A stretch of DNA of 64,000 nucleotides from Lentisphaerae bacterium ADurb.Bin242 (GTDB lineage Bacteria > Verrucomicrobiota > Lentisphaeria > Victivallales > UBA1829): NCBI GenBank assembly GCA_002069785.1, contig MWCA01000020.1, positions 1-64,000 of the forward strand, written 5' to 3'. The translations under genes and the position numbers were made by a program. Of this stretch, positions 26,481 to 34,000 are shown piece after piece. The stretch's first letter is position 1. Every line of letters begins with the position of its first letter. The notes under the pieces are model-generated. The model was not told the DNA's origin. It was given only the letters and a program-made list of their open reading frames with translations, and did no database searches.

Positions 26481-27272
26481 ATGGATTTGTATATTCAGAA
26501 AATATGCTTTGACAAGAACGCCTGGCAGGAAGATAAAGAGAAAAACAAGCCGGGAGAGTCAATATCCGCGGACGATTCACTTTCCTATCCCTTCAGTATT
26601 CCGGCAATCAGACAATTCATGGAGACAGAATCCTTTTCTTTCAAATCGCCGGTTACGATTTTTATCGGAGAGAACGGCAGCGGCAAGTCCACCCTGATTG
26701 AAGCGATCGCCTGCTGCTTCGGGATAAACCCGGAAGGGGGCTCCAAAAACTTTAATTTTTCCACATACAAATCCCACTCCGGATTGGGCAATTACATGTA
26801 TTACACAAGGATAAGACGCCCGCGCGATTCCTACTTTCTCCGTGCGGAGAGCTTTTACAATGTGATCACTGAAATCGAAAGGCTGGACAGCGAACCGGAC
26901 TTTTCGCCACCGGTAAAAACGGGATATGGCGGAGTGAATCTGCATGAAAAATCCCATGGGGAATCCTTTTTTGCCGTATTGAAAAAGCGACTCAGAGGAA
27001 ACGGTTTATATGTCATGGACGAACCCGAGGCCGCGGTGTCGGTGACTCGACAGCTGGAAATGCTGCAAATCATTCAGCAATTGGTGAAGAAGGATTCGCA
27101 ATTTATCATGGCAACCCACTCGCCAATCATCATGGCATATCCGAAGGCGGACATAATCAAAATCGACGAACATGGTTTTTCTCGGATTGAGTATGAGGCA
27201 ACCGAACAATATCGGGTCATGCATGAATTCATGTGCGACTACAAAAAGCTCCTGAGCAACTACGGTCTGTGA
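26481..27272 (+). CDS. AAA family ATPase (ABC/RecF-like, stand-alone)
   Basis: The 263-residue protein has a Walker A motif (FIGENGSGKSTLIEAIAC, residues ~60-77), a reduced ABC-type signature SHGES, Walker B GLYVMDEPEAAVS and the H-loop MATHSPIIMAYP. That is the core of the AAA_21/AAA_23 families (SMC, RecF and OLD relatives) without a coiled coil or nuclease domain. I favour the Met at 26481, which has GGAG nine bases upstream, over that at 26466. Small members like this act in stress, nucleotide metabolism or phage defence, but no partner gene is adjacent. It lies in the AT-rich island and tandem repeats follow its stop. Confidence 0.85.
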   Translation: MDLYIQKICFDKNAWQEDKEKNKPGESISADDSLSYPFSIPAIRQFMETESFSFKSPVTIFIGENGSGKSTLIEAIACCFGINPEGGSKNFNFSTYKSHSGLGNYMYYTRIRRPRDSYFLRAESFYNVITEIERLDSEPDFSPPVKTGYGGVNLHEKSHGESFFAVLKKRLRGNGLYVMDEPEAAVSVTRQLEMLQIIQQLVKKDSQFIMATHSPIIMAYPKADIIKIDEHGFSRIEYEATEQYRVMHEFMCDYKKLLSNYGL

Positions 27273-27284
27273 AAAAAGCGGATC

Positions 27285-27324
27285 GAAGGAACCGTGCCAG
27301 TGAAGGAACCGTGCCAGTCATGAG
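27285..27324. repeat. Dispersed repeat A, tandem copies 1 and 2
   Basis: gaaggaaccgtgccagt occurs twice in exact tandem (27285-27301 and 27302-27318), and the second copy runs on into CATGAG. The core accgtgccagtcatgag recurs at 27917, 29977, 30062 and 30086, always just behind a gene of the island or before the leader RNA. Confidence 0.8.
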
Positions 27325-27356
27325 GAAAACTGGGAAAACTGTGCCGGAAAACTGTA

Positions 27357-27494
27357 TTTGACAACTGAATAGCATCATCACGGAGTGGTTAACCGTGATG
27401 GTCGATCAACTTGCCCGGAGGACGATGCCTTCCAGGCGAAGTTGATACAGGGATGGTCGGATGAAAATCAGGCTGAGCCGCCAAAAAAAAGCGG
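27357..27494 (+). ncRNA. Structured leader RNA, copy 1 (orphan)
   Basis: This is homologous to the element at 30208-30355. The 67-nt core 27382-27448 differs from copy 2 at only six positions, and the 5' TTTGACAA-TGAATA- segment and the 3' hairpin CCGC-(A-rich loop)-GCGG (27478-27494) are also shared. Stems seen: ATCAACTT/AAGTTGAT closing a hairpin GCCT-tcc-AGGC. Unlike copy 2 it is not followed by a ribosome site or a prepilin-like gene. The stretch 27273-27609 between two genes consists of this element plus repeats A and B. Confidence 0.6.
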
Positions 27495-27515
27495 TTTCAT
27501 AATTTATCTGTATCA

Positions 27516-27576
27516 TGTTGATTGATATATAGTTGCCATGAATGGAACCGTTTTTTTATGAATGGAACCGTTTTTT
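27516..27576. repeat. Dispersed repeat B, copy 1, with tandem duplication
   Basis: The block tgttgattgatat-t-gttgcca (from 27516) recurs at 27941. Here it is followed by atgaatggaaccgtttttt twice in tandem (27538-27556 and 27558-27576). The T-rich ends make it look like a decayed terminator. Confidence 0.65.
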
Positions 27577-27609
27577 CTCCAAACTGGTTTTCGGAAGGAA
27601 AATAGCTTT

Positions 27610-27939
27610 ATGAGAAATTCAGGGATAGTATTTCGAGAAGTAATTCAGCTTTCCATCATCATGTATGGTGTTCTTTCAGGCGTTTATTATTTGGGAATGA
27701 CAAACCTCACCTTTGCAAAACCCGATAGTTTACTGGGAGGTATTGGGTGTATTGTCGCCACATTATCGTCCAGCGTATCTGCTCTATTCTGTAGCATCAG
27801 CGGCAACCCTCTTGAATTTTTCAGCTATAATTACCTTTACTTTATGATGATACAGACATTTATTTATTACCTGTTGGCAAGATACATTGATTACTTTTTT
27901 CATATAAAAAAAGAAAACCGTGCCAGTCATGAGAAGTGA
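27610..27939 (+). CDS. Small integral membrane protein, unknown
   Basis: The 109-residue protein has about three hydrophobic helices (VIQLSIIMYGVLSGVYYLGM, then GGIGCIVATLSSSVSALFCS, then YLYFMMIQTFIYYLLARYID) and a short basic tail. GGAAGGAA precedes the ATG at 27610. The final codons (ENRASHEK) are encoded by a copy of repeat A, so the C-terminus seems to have been supplied by the repeat. No family recognised. AT-rich composition sets it apart from the chromosome. Confidence 0.6.
   Translation: MRNSGIVFREVIQLSIIMYGVLSGVYYLGMTNLTFAKPDSLLGGIGCIVATLSSSVSALFCSISGNPLEFFSYNYLYFMMIQTFIYYLLARYIDYFFHIKKENRASHEK
27917..27936. repeat. Dispersed repeat A, copy 3
   Basis: accgtgccagtcatgagaag overlaps the 3' end and stop codon of the small membrane protein gene. 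Confidence 0.8.
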
Positions 27940-27940
27940 T

Positions 27941-27990
27941 TGTTGATTGATATTTGGTTGCCATTCATGAATGGCAACGTTTTTTATGTT
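27941..27990 (+). terminator. Repeat B copy 2 containing an intrinsic terminator
   Basis: The block contains the perfect 22-bp palindrome GTTGCCATTC-ATGAATGGCAAC followed by GTTTTTT, a good intrinsic terminator for the small membrane gene. The flanking tgttgattgatat is shared with 27516. Confidence 0.8.
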
Positions 27991-28016
27991 TATTTTCTGA
28001 AATCTCAAATTCTGAC

Positions 28017-28044
28017 TTGAAAAATATAACTGGATAGTTATATT
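28017..28044 (+). promoter_or_regulatory. Toxin-antitoxin promoter with embedded operator
   Basis: TTGAAA (28017-28022), a 16-bp spacer and TATATT (28039-28044). The perfect inverted repeat AATATAACT-ggat-AGTTATATT (28023-28044) fills the spacer and -10 box, as expected for autorepression by the antitoxin. Confidence 0.7.
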
Positions 28045-28070
28045 ATGAATGGAACAAGGCGAGGAGAACA

Positions 28071-28415
28071 ATGTCAAACAGTATGAAGAAGAAGTTTTTC
28101 AAAGAGTTGCCGCAGGTCGAATCATTTATGGCGGCTCAATCCGTGGAAGTAAACACGGAATACAAAGACATTGTGGACGGACTTGAAAGAAACGGGCGGC
28201 TATCCATGCCGAATGGAGAAAAGGTGGATGCCAGTTTGTTTGCAATCAGGGTGATTCAAGCGGGCAATGTTCGCATATTTTATGTTTACGGCATAGGAAG
28301 CAATATTTACGGAATTCACGCATATGACAAAAAAATGCAGCAAATACCAGGAAAAGAACTGGACTTAGCGCATAAAGCAATTAAAATTTTGAGAAAGGGA
28401 GGTCGAGTGAAATGA
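28071..28415 (+). CDS. HigB/RelE-like toxin (phage Gp49-like family)
   Basis: The 114-residue protein has the compact RelE-fold pattern of the HigB/Gp49-like group: NGEKVDASLFAIRVIQAGNV (the usual LWELR region), RIFYVYGIGSNIYGIHAYDK and a basic end DLAHKAIKILRKGG. Such toxins cut mRNA on the ribosome. It precedes its antitoxin, the reverse of most TA operons but normal for higBA, and the two overlap by ATGA at 28412. GAGGAG lies before the ATG. It is on the AT-rich island. Confidence 0.8.
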   Translation: MSNSMKKKFFKELPQVESFMAAQSVEVNTEYKDIVDGLERNGRLSMPNGEKVDASLFAIRVIQAGNVRIFYVYGIGSNIYGIHAYDKKMQQIPGKELDLAHKAIKILRKGGRVK

Positions 28416-28759
28416 AAAAAATCAGCAAAGAAGATATAAGATTGGAAGCCGAAATAAATAATTTTCTGGAACACGAAGAGGAAGCATACGCCCGGCAAAG
28501 CGCGGCTCGGAAAACCGTCCTGAATGACCCGGCAAATGCTGAATTTCTTAAACAGTGCCGGGAACGCCGCGCCATCGCGGAAGCACTCTACAAGGCCCGT
28601 GTGGCTGCAAAACTGACCCAGGCGGAAGTAGCCGTCCGGATGAAGGTGACGCAACCCTATGTGGCGAAATTGGAACGCGCCACGGGAACAATCTGCTGGA
28701 CGGCGATTTCAAGATATGCCGCGGCTTGCGGGAAGAGGATTTCCATTGCATTGATTTGA
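28412..28759 (+). CDS. XRE-family antitoxin (HigA-like)
   Basis: The 115-residue protein is acidic and helical at the N-terminus and has a helix-turn-helix at residues ~65-105 (AKLTQAEVAVRMKVTQPYVA, KLERATGTICWTAISRYAAA). It should neutralise the toxin encoded just upstream and repress the operon through the inverted repeat at 28023-28044. Start and stop codons overlap as ATGA. Confidence 0.85.
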   Translation: MKKISKEDIRLEAEINNFLEHEEEAYARQSAARKTVLNDPANAEFLKQCRERRAIAEALYKARVAAKLTQAEVAVRMKVTQPYVAKLERATGTICWTAISRYAAACGKRISIALI

Positions 28760-28814
28760 AAAAAACTTCTTAATTTCGCTCTGATAAAGATAACGTCCGG
28801 AAAATTTCGCACAT

Positions 28815-28837
28815 GTGGATTTCTAAGACGCATTAAA
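28815..28837. repeat. Dispersed repeat C, copy 2
   Basis: GTGGATTTcTAAGACGCATT lies immediately upstream of the ribosome site of the next small gene and matches the copy at 26190. Confidence 0.7.
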
Positions 28838-28851
28838 TGGAGGAAATTAAT

Positions 28852-29286
28852 ATGAAACTCAAAATATTTATCCTTCTGGCATGTATAGTATTCTTTTCCT
28901 TTGGAATTATGGTTGGTTTACAATATCATAAACCTCAAAAATTGAACTCATTTACCAATCTCTTTGATCTGCGGAATGGTAGAATGCTTCAAGTCCATGA
29001 TGCATATCAAGAAGGAAATTCTGCACGAATAATAGTGTATGAAAAGAATAATAAAAATAATTATATTGATATTTGGTTTAATTATGATGGAAGTATTGAC
29101 TATTTCATCAAGAATAATTTAGAAAATTGTGTCATTACAAAGTATAGAAATGGACTATTATTGAAAGAAACAATAATTAACAAGAAAGACAATGAAATTA
29201 CTTGTATGGAGTATTTTCAAACAGACGACAAAATCATAAAAAAACAAATTGCGCCGGAACAAAATTTTGAATGGTTGAAATGGTGA
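28852..29286 (+). CDS. Small membrane-anchored protein, unknown
   Basis: The 144-residue protein has one N-terminal hydrophobic segment (KIFILLACIVFFSFGIMVGL) that can act as an anchor or uncleaved signal. A polar, Asn- and Lys-rich domain with beta-strand-like repeats follows (ARIIVYEKNNKNNYIDIWFN). GGAGG lies eight bases before the ATG at 28852. The gene is strongly AT-rich, unlike the flanking chromosome, and was probably acquired by transfer. No family recognised; toxin immunity or surface roles would be guesses. Confidence 0.6.
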   Translation: MKLKIFILLACIVFFSFGIMVGLQYHKPQKLNSFTNLFDLRNGRMLQVHDAYQEGNSARIIVYEKNNKNNYIDIWFNYDGSIDYFIKNNLENCVITKYRNGLLLKETIINKKDNEITCMEYFQTDDKIIKKQIAPEQNFEWLKW

Positions 29287-29337
29287 CATGATACCAAATT
29301 ATTGTTATACAGCTTCTCTTGTTGTAAAAAATTATCA

Positions 29338-29372
29338 ATGAGGCACCTTGTGATAGCAGTAAGGTATCTCAT
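29338..29372. repeat. Imperfect hairpin between two island genes
   Basis: ATGAGGCACCTT (29338-29349) pairs with AAGGTATCTCAT (29361-29372) with one mismatch and one G-T pair around an 11-nt loop. No T-tract follows, so it is not a standard terminator. Confidence 0.45.
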
Positions 29373-29393
29373 TCCAAAAAAGGATTAGAATTC

Positions 29394-29999
29394 ATGGAAA
29401 ATACTACGTATAATTTGATCACCCTTCATGGTGAGATTGACCAAAAAATGCATTCATTCAAAATTCAAAATTTGAATAAGAAAAACATTTCGCATATAAA
29501 TTCAATTCTTATAGATTTTTGGAATAAAACACCTTATGAGGGCGTAAGAAAATTTATCACAGATACATTTGTTATTCCATTTAAAATTAAAGAATTTCAA
29601 GAATTATTGATACATGAATATAACAAAACGAACGATGCAGAATTTCGCTGGTATATTGGGCAGGCTATCGCAGAGATAACACCACATACCCCATCAAATA
29701 TCCATATTATACATGAGTTGATTTGTTCACGTCAGGATTTAGGATGTGTTGCTTTAATTTTCTGGTTACAGAAAACATCTAATCAAGAAAGCCCCAATGT
29801 TCTAAAATGTGTTCTTGATCCTCATAACAATGCCGTAACTAATCCGGCCCTCAAGGTTTTGGGGAAAATTGGATGTTCTCAAACGATTGATGCAATTAAA
29901 CAATTATTGTTACAAAAACCAACTCCTGAAATAAAAAAACAGGCTTGTAAAGTATTAAAGTCTCTTGAACAGAAAAACCGTGCCAGTCATGGCGACTGA
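29394..29999 (+). CDS. HEAT-repeat-like protein, unknown
   Basis: The 201-residue protein is nearly all helical. Its second half shows HEAT-like pairs (FRWYIGQAIAEITPHTPSNI; NPALKVLGKIGCSQTIDAIK; EIKKQACKVLKSLEQK). It has no signal peptide. Small HEAT-repeat proteins of this sort often mediate protein contacts, and some are immunity proteins. The last residues NRASHGD come from a copy of repeat A, as in the membrane protein at 27610. It is AT-rich and has no clear promoter of its own. Confidence 0.6.
   Translation: MENTTYNLITLHGEIDQKMHSFKIQNLNKKNISHINSILIDFWNKTPYEGVRKFITDTFVIPFKIKEFQELLIHEYNKTNDAEFRWYIGQAIAEITPHTPSNIHIIHELICSRQDLGCVALIFWLQKTSNQESPNVLKCVLDPHNNAVTNPALKVLGKIGCSQTIDAIKQLLLQKPTPEIKKQACKVLKSLEQKNRASHGD
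29977..29991. repeat. Dispersed repeat A, copy 4
   Basis: accgtgccagtcatg overlaps the last codons of the HEAT-like gene. Confidence 0.75.
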
Positions 30000-30046
30000 C
30001 TTCTGACTAACGGCTAGAGGTATATACTTGAGAACGAAAAAAGTTA

Positions 30047-30105
30047 AGAAATCGTAAGAAATCGTGCCAGTCATGAGAACAGAAATCGTACCAGTCATGA
30101 GAAGG
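30047..30105. repeat. Dispersed repeat A, tandem copies 5 and 6
   Basis: aagaaatcgt is doubled, then agaaatcgtgccagtcatgagaac and agaaatcgtaccagtcatgagaag follow in tandem. They precede leader RNA copy 2 by about 100 bp, mirroring the order at 27285-27357. The stretch 30000-30369 has no gene and consists of these repeats, a short hairpin TGCTC/GAGCA at 30165-30183, and the leader. Confidence 0.8.
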
Positions 30106-30207
30106 GATTGAAGGTGAGTATAATACAGAGAAATTATGAAAGTTTTTCAGAGCCAGGCATTATATGCTCGATTTGAATGAGCACGATCCATACTGAACTC
30201 AAAGTTC

Positions 30208-30355
30208 TTTGACAATTGAATAACATAATCACAGAGTGATTATCTCGCGGAGTGGTTGACCGTGATGGTCAATCAACTTGTCCGAAGACGATGCCTTTCA
30301 GGCGAAGTTGATACTTGAATTATGGAAGAAACAATAAGCCGCAATAAAAAAGCGG
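30208..30355 (+). ncRNA. Structured leader RNA, copy 2, upstream of a prepilin-like gene
   Basis: It begins with a boxA-like TTCTTTGACAATT. Hairpins follow: ATAATCAC-aga-GTGATTAT (30225-30243); GGTTGACC-gtgat-GGTCAATC (30254-30274); ATCAACTT (30272-30279) with AAGTTGAT (30305-30312), enclosing a hairpin GCCT-ttc-AGGC (30293-30303); and CCGC-aataaaaaa-GCGG (30339-30355). The second stem and the long stem share bases 30272-30274 and so compete. The last hairpin abuts the ribosome site GGAAGGAGA of the prepilin gene. A duplicate is at 27357. Switch-like control of translation or antitermination is inferred. Confidence 0.65.
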
Positions 30356-30369
30356 AAGGAGATCAAGAA

Positions 30370-31035
30370 ATGAAAAGGATTTTTGAAACGGCAAACAGAA
30401 AGATTCAAAAAGAAAGAAGCAGGAACCGGTTCACACTGATAGAACTTCTCATTGTTATTGCAATCATTGCGATTCTCGCGGCCATGCTGCTGCCCGCGTT
30501 GAACAAGGCGAGGGAAAAAGCGAGAGGAGCGGAATGTGCGTCGAACCTGAAACAGTTGGGGCTGGCATCCTCCATGTACATCAATACCTATGACGACTGG
30601 GTATGGTGCGGAGACAACGGGGCTGGGTATGTTCCCCGTTTCTGGATCGGGCTTCTCGGACCGCTTGCCGGAATCAGGAAAGAGCCGCAGAATATTTCAG
30701 AGTTCGGACGGGACGGCGTATTGTATTGCAGAAGCCTGGACTCCAAAGCCAAGTATCCGAACCTGAGTTACGCTCCGGATTATCACTTGCATGGAAAACC
30801 ATACCAGAACCGCATCGGTGCATGGAAAAGTCCCGGTTCCCGTTTGAGCATGGTGGAAAGTACCGCCGATGGAAATGTGACCATCACACGCAATTATGCG
30901 AGGGATCGAAGCAACCCCGGAAGCTTCCCCTATCTCTTTTCGCCGCGGCACCTCGGATTCGGCAATGTGCTGTATCTGGACGGACATGTCGGCAAGCTCA
31001 AAGATGTATACCAGAAGGACCTCGGCTCCTGGTGA
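30370..31035 (+). CDS. Prepilin-type N-terminal motif protein with H-X9-DG tail
   Basis: The 221-residue protein has the motif [20 protein letters not shown] after a basic leader of ~20 residues ([14 protein letters not shown]). [20 protein letters not shown] follows, and the C-terminal [17 protein letters not shown] is a canonical H-X9-DG motif. GGAAGGAGA lies before the ATG at 30370 and is partly exposed to the last hairpin of the leader RNA. It is followed after 36 bp by the DUF4091 gene and is probably co-transcribed with it. It marks the right end of the AT-rich island. Confidence 0.88.
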   Translation: MKRIFETANRKIQKERSRNRFTLIELLIVIAIIAILAAMLLPALNKAREKARGAECASNLKQLGLASSMYINTYDDWVWCGDNGAGYVPRFWIGLLGPLAGIRKEPQNISEFGRDGVLYCRSLDSKAKYPNLSYAPDYHLHGKPYQNRIGAWKSPGSRLSMVESTADGNVTITRNYARDRSNPGSFPYLFSPRHLGFGNVLYLDGHVGKLKDVYQKDLGSW

Positions 31036-31071
31036 TTCGAAAATCGAAGCAACATGGAAAGGATATTTCCG

Positions 31072-34000
31072 ATGCACTCAAAAAGGAATCTGTTTTTTTC
31101 AGCCTTGTTCGCTGTCATGACCGCAACGGCGGCGCAGCCCCCGGAATTCGAAATCATGTCGAAAGAAGTTCCCGCGGAAATCCCCAAGACCCCGGTGAAC
31201 GATGCAAAAGGCTTCTTCCTTCACAGCCAACCGGACGCCTCCGAAGAGAAACCCGGCTGGATGTTCGGCCGGATCGGGACGGAATGCACGGGCATCCCCG
31301 AAAACAAATACGAAAGTCCCCTCCGGGAAAAACGGCTGGACCATTTCGCGGCAGGCGGCCAGTATGTCACGATGGCGTTTGTCGTCCAGATCCTGAAAGA
31401 CCAAAAAAAATGGAGCATCACGCCGGAAGAGCTGACCAACGGCTCCGGACAGAAGATCCCGGCGGATCACATCAAGCTCCGCAGAATCATTTCGAAGCGG
31501 ACCCTTCAAACGTATTCCCAGGATATGCTGATCCCACCTGACCTCGAAAACGTCAGGAAGGGAGACATCCTCCACTATCTGTACCTGGCAAGTGTTCCGT
31601 GCGGGACCGTTCCCGGAATCTACCGGGGAAACATCCGGATTTCAAACGATGCCGGAACGGCTGAAATACCGGTCTCCCTGCGCATATTCGGATATGATCT
31701 GCCGAAAGCGGAAGGGGTTTTCGGCACTTATGTTGCCGGACATTTCGACACCACGGGTACGGGGTATAAAAGATTTTCTCCGGAAAAATTTTCTCCGGAA
31801 CAGCTGGACCCCCTGTTCCGTTTCTGGAAAACCCGCGGCTTGAACTCTCCGACCCTGACGCATCTGCTTCCCGAATATAAAAATGTCAATGGGAAAAAAC
31901 AGATCAGCTTCAAGACGGTCCGCCTGTTTGCGGACGCCATGAAACGCGCCGGGCTGGAAGGTCCCCTCTGCCTGGATTCCCGTTTCTGGGCATGGCATGA
32001 AGAGGCGCTTGAAAAAGCGGCTCCGGACAAATCGGCCGAGGAACGCTTCAAGGAACGGATCAAGACATTGATTCAGACCGCGGAACAGGAAAAATGGCCT
32101 GCCCTCAAAATCTTTCCGGAAGAGGAAGTCGGAAATCCCGACAACACTAAAAAACGCACGTATACACGTTTCCGGAAACCGCTGCGCGAAGCCGCCGGAG
32201 GACGCGACTACATTATCGACAACGACATCGGGTATAACCGCACGGATGCCGTCGACCGCGGCAACACGGACAATTTTCCCGTAATCCAGTATAACAGCTG
32301 GGAAGACAAAGCTCTGGACACGGCTCACAAGAATCACCGGGAAGTCTGGGCCTATAACTACGGCTTTCACCGCGCCTCCTTCGGTTTCCTTTTGACGCGG
32401 CTCGGTGCGACAGGCAACCATCAATGGGCGGAAATGTGGATCACTGATACCAAGCACTACTGGCAGACGCTGGCTTTCCTTCAGGACGGAGTCTGTTCCG
32501 GCATGAACTACGAATGGATGCAGGAGGGCATCAGCGACTATCGTTACGTCCAGCGGCTCCGGGAGAAAATCACCCGGCTCCGGCACGCTGGAAAAAACAA
32601 CGAAGCCCAAAAATTGGAGGAGGTCATCCGGCAGGTCTCGGCGGACATCCCCATCACCAGCGCGGAAGCGGGCGGATGGAATGCAAGGACAAAGGAATCG
32701 GAGCTCAACCGCAGACGCTGGCAGGTTGCCCTTGCCATTCAGGAAGCGGAACGGCTTCCGGGCGGCAAAGCCGAGAAAAAAGCTTCCCGTTCCCCGGATC
32801 AACTCAAACCGGAAATCGCGACCCTGCCGGCAAAAACGGAACCGTTCCAGTCCGCGGACAATTCCATTGCGCTTCCGATCCTGGAAAATCCGAAGCTCGA
32901 CGGGATGCCTGACCTCCGCGGCAAAAATACGACGGGAGCCTTGCGCGTTCGCGTTTCCGACGAAGTCAATGCGCGCGCTTATTCCAGCAGCCTGGAAGAA
33001 TTTCAAAAACGGATCGCCTGCGCCTGGACGGCTGTCTGGCTCACATACAGCCAGGAAGGACTCCTGATCTCCAGCATCGGAAACTTCGGCACCCCTTCCC
33101 CGAAAGCCAAACCGAGATATGAGGACGGCGATGGAAATCTCTGGCGGGAAATCTGCATGGAATATTTCTTCCAGAAGCCGGGGGACAAGGGATTTTATCA
33201 GCTGATTGTCAGCAATTTCGACAAAAAGGTCATGCTCGCGAACGGCAAAACTTCATTTCAAAGCATACAGGTCTGTTCCAAACCGAATGTCAACCCGGCC
33301 GCGGGGCTCGCACAGGAAGTCCTGATCCCGTGGTCCGAATTCGGACTCGACCGAATGCCGGAAGCGGGCACTGTCTGGAAGTTCAACGCCTGCCGTGAAC
33401 TCCATGGTTACCGCAATCCCCTGATGAGCTGGGGCCGCGTCATGACAGGATTCGCCGAGAGCGACCGGTGGGGAACCATCGTCTTCACGGGACAACCCGG
33501 CACGTCGGCTGTTTTTGACAAAATTGCATTCGATGCGCTGTATCCGGGAAAAAACACGATTTCAGGAACCTTGAAGGCCCTGAAACAGGCAGGTATTCTG
33601 ATGCTGACGGACGCAAAGGGAACCGTCGTTTGCAAAAAGGACATCCCCGCGGGAAATCCGGAAAACTTCACATTCCAGTTCGACATTCCCGGAGAGGTTC
33701 CTCCGGAAACATGGCGGTTGAAACTGACGGACACGACGGGAAAAGAACTCGAACGTTTTCTCCTTCCGATGGAAAGCGGAAAACCGTTGTCCGTCATGAC
33801 GGAAAGTCCGGTCGTCGCGGCGGGAGAACTCCTGCCGTTCCGCGCCCTGGTCCGGATCAGCAATGCAAGCATCCGGAACTACCCGCTTGAAGTCACGGCC
33901 CAATCCGGAAAAAACCGCATAATCTATCCGAAAGCCGGATTTCTCCGCGGCGGCGACAACCACGTATGGCTCACCACGCGCGGAATGAAGCCTGGAAAAT

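Noticed and set aside
27357-27494. Leader element as a group II intron fragment
   Set aside because: The CCGC/GCGG hairpin superficially recalls domain V, but the conserved AGC triad and the GAAA loop are absent and no reverse transcriptase is near.
27285-30105. Repeat A as a CRISPR array
   Set aside because: Copies are few, unevenly spaced by genes, and lack uniform spacers; no cas gene is present.
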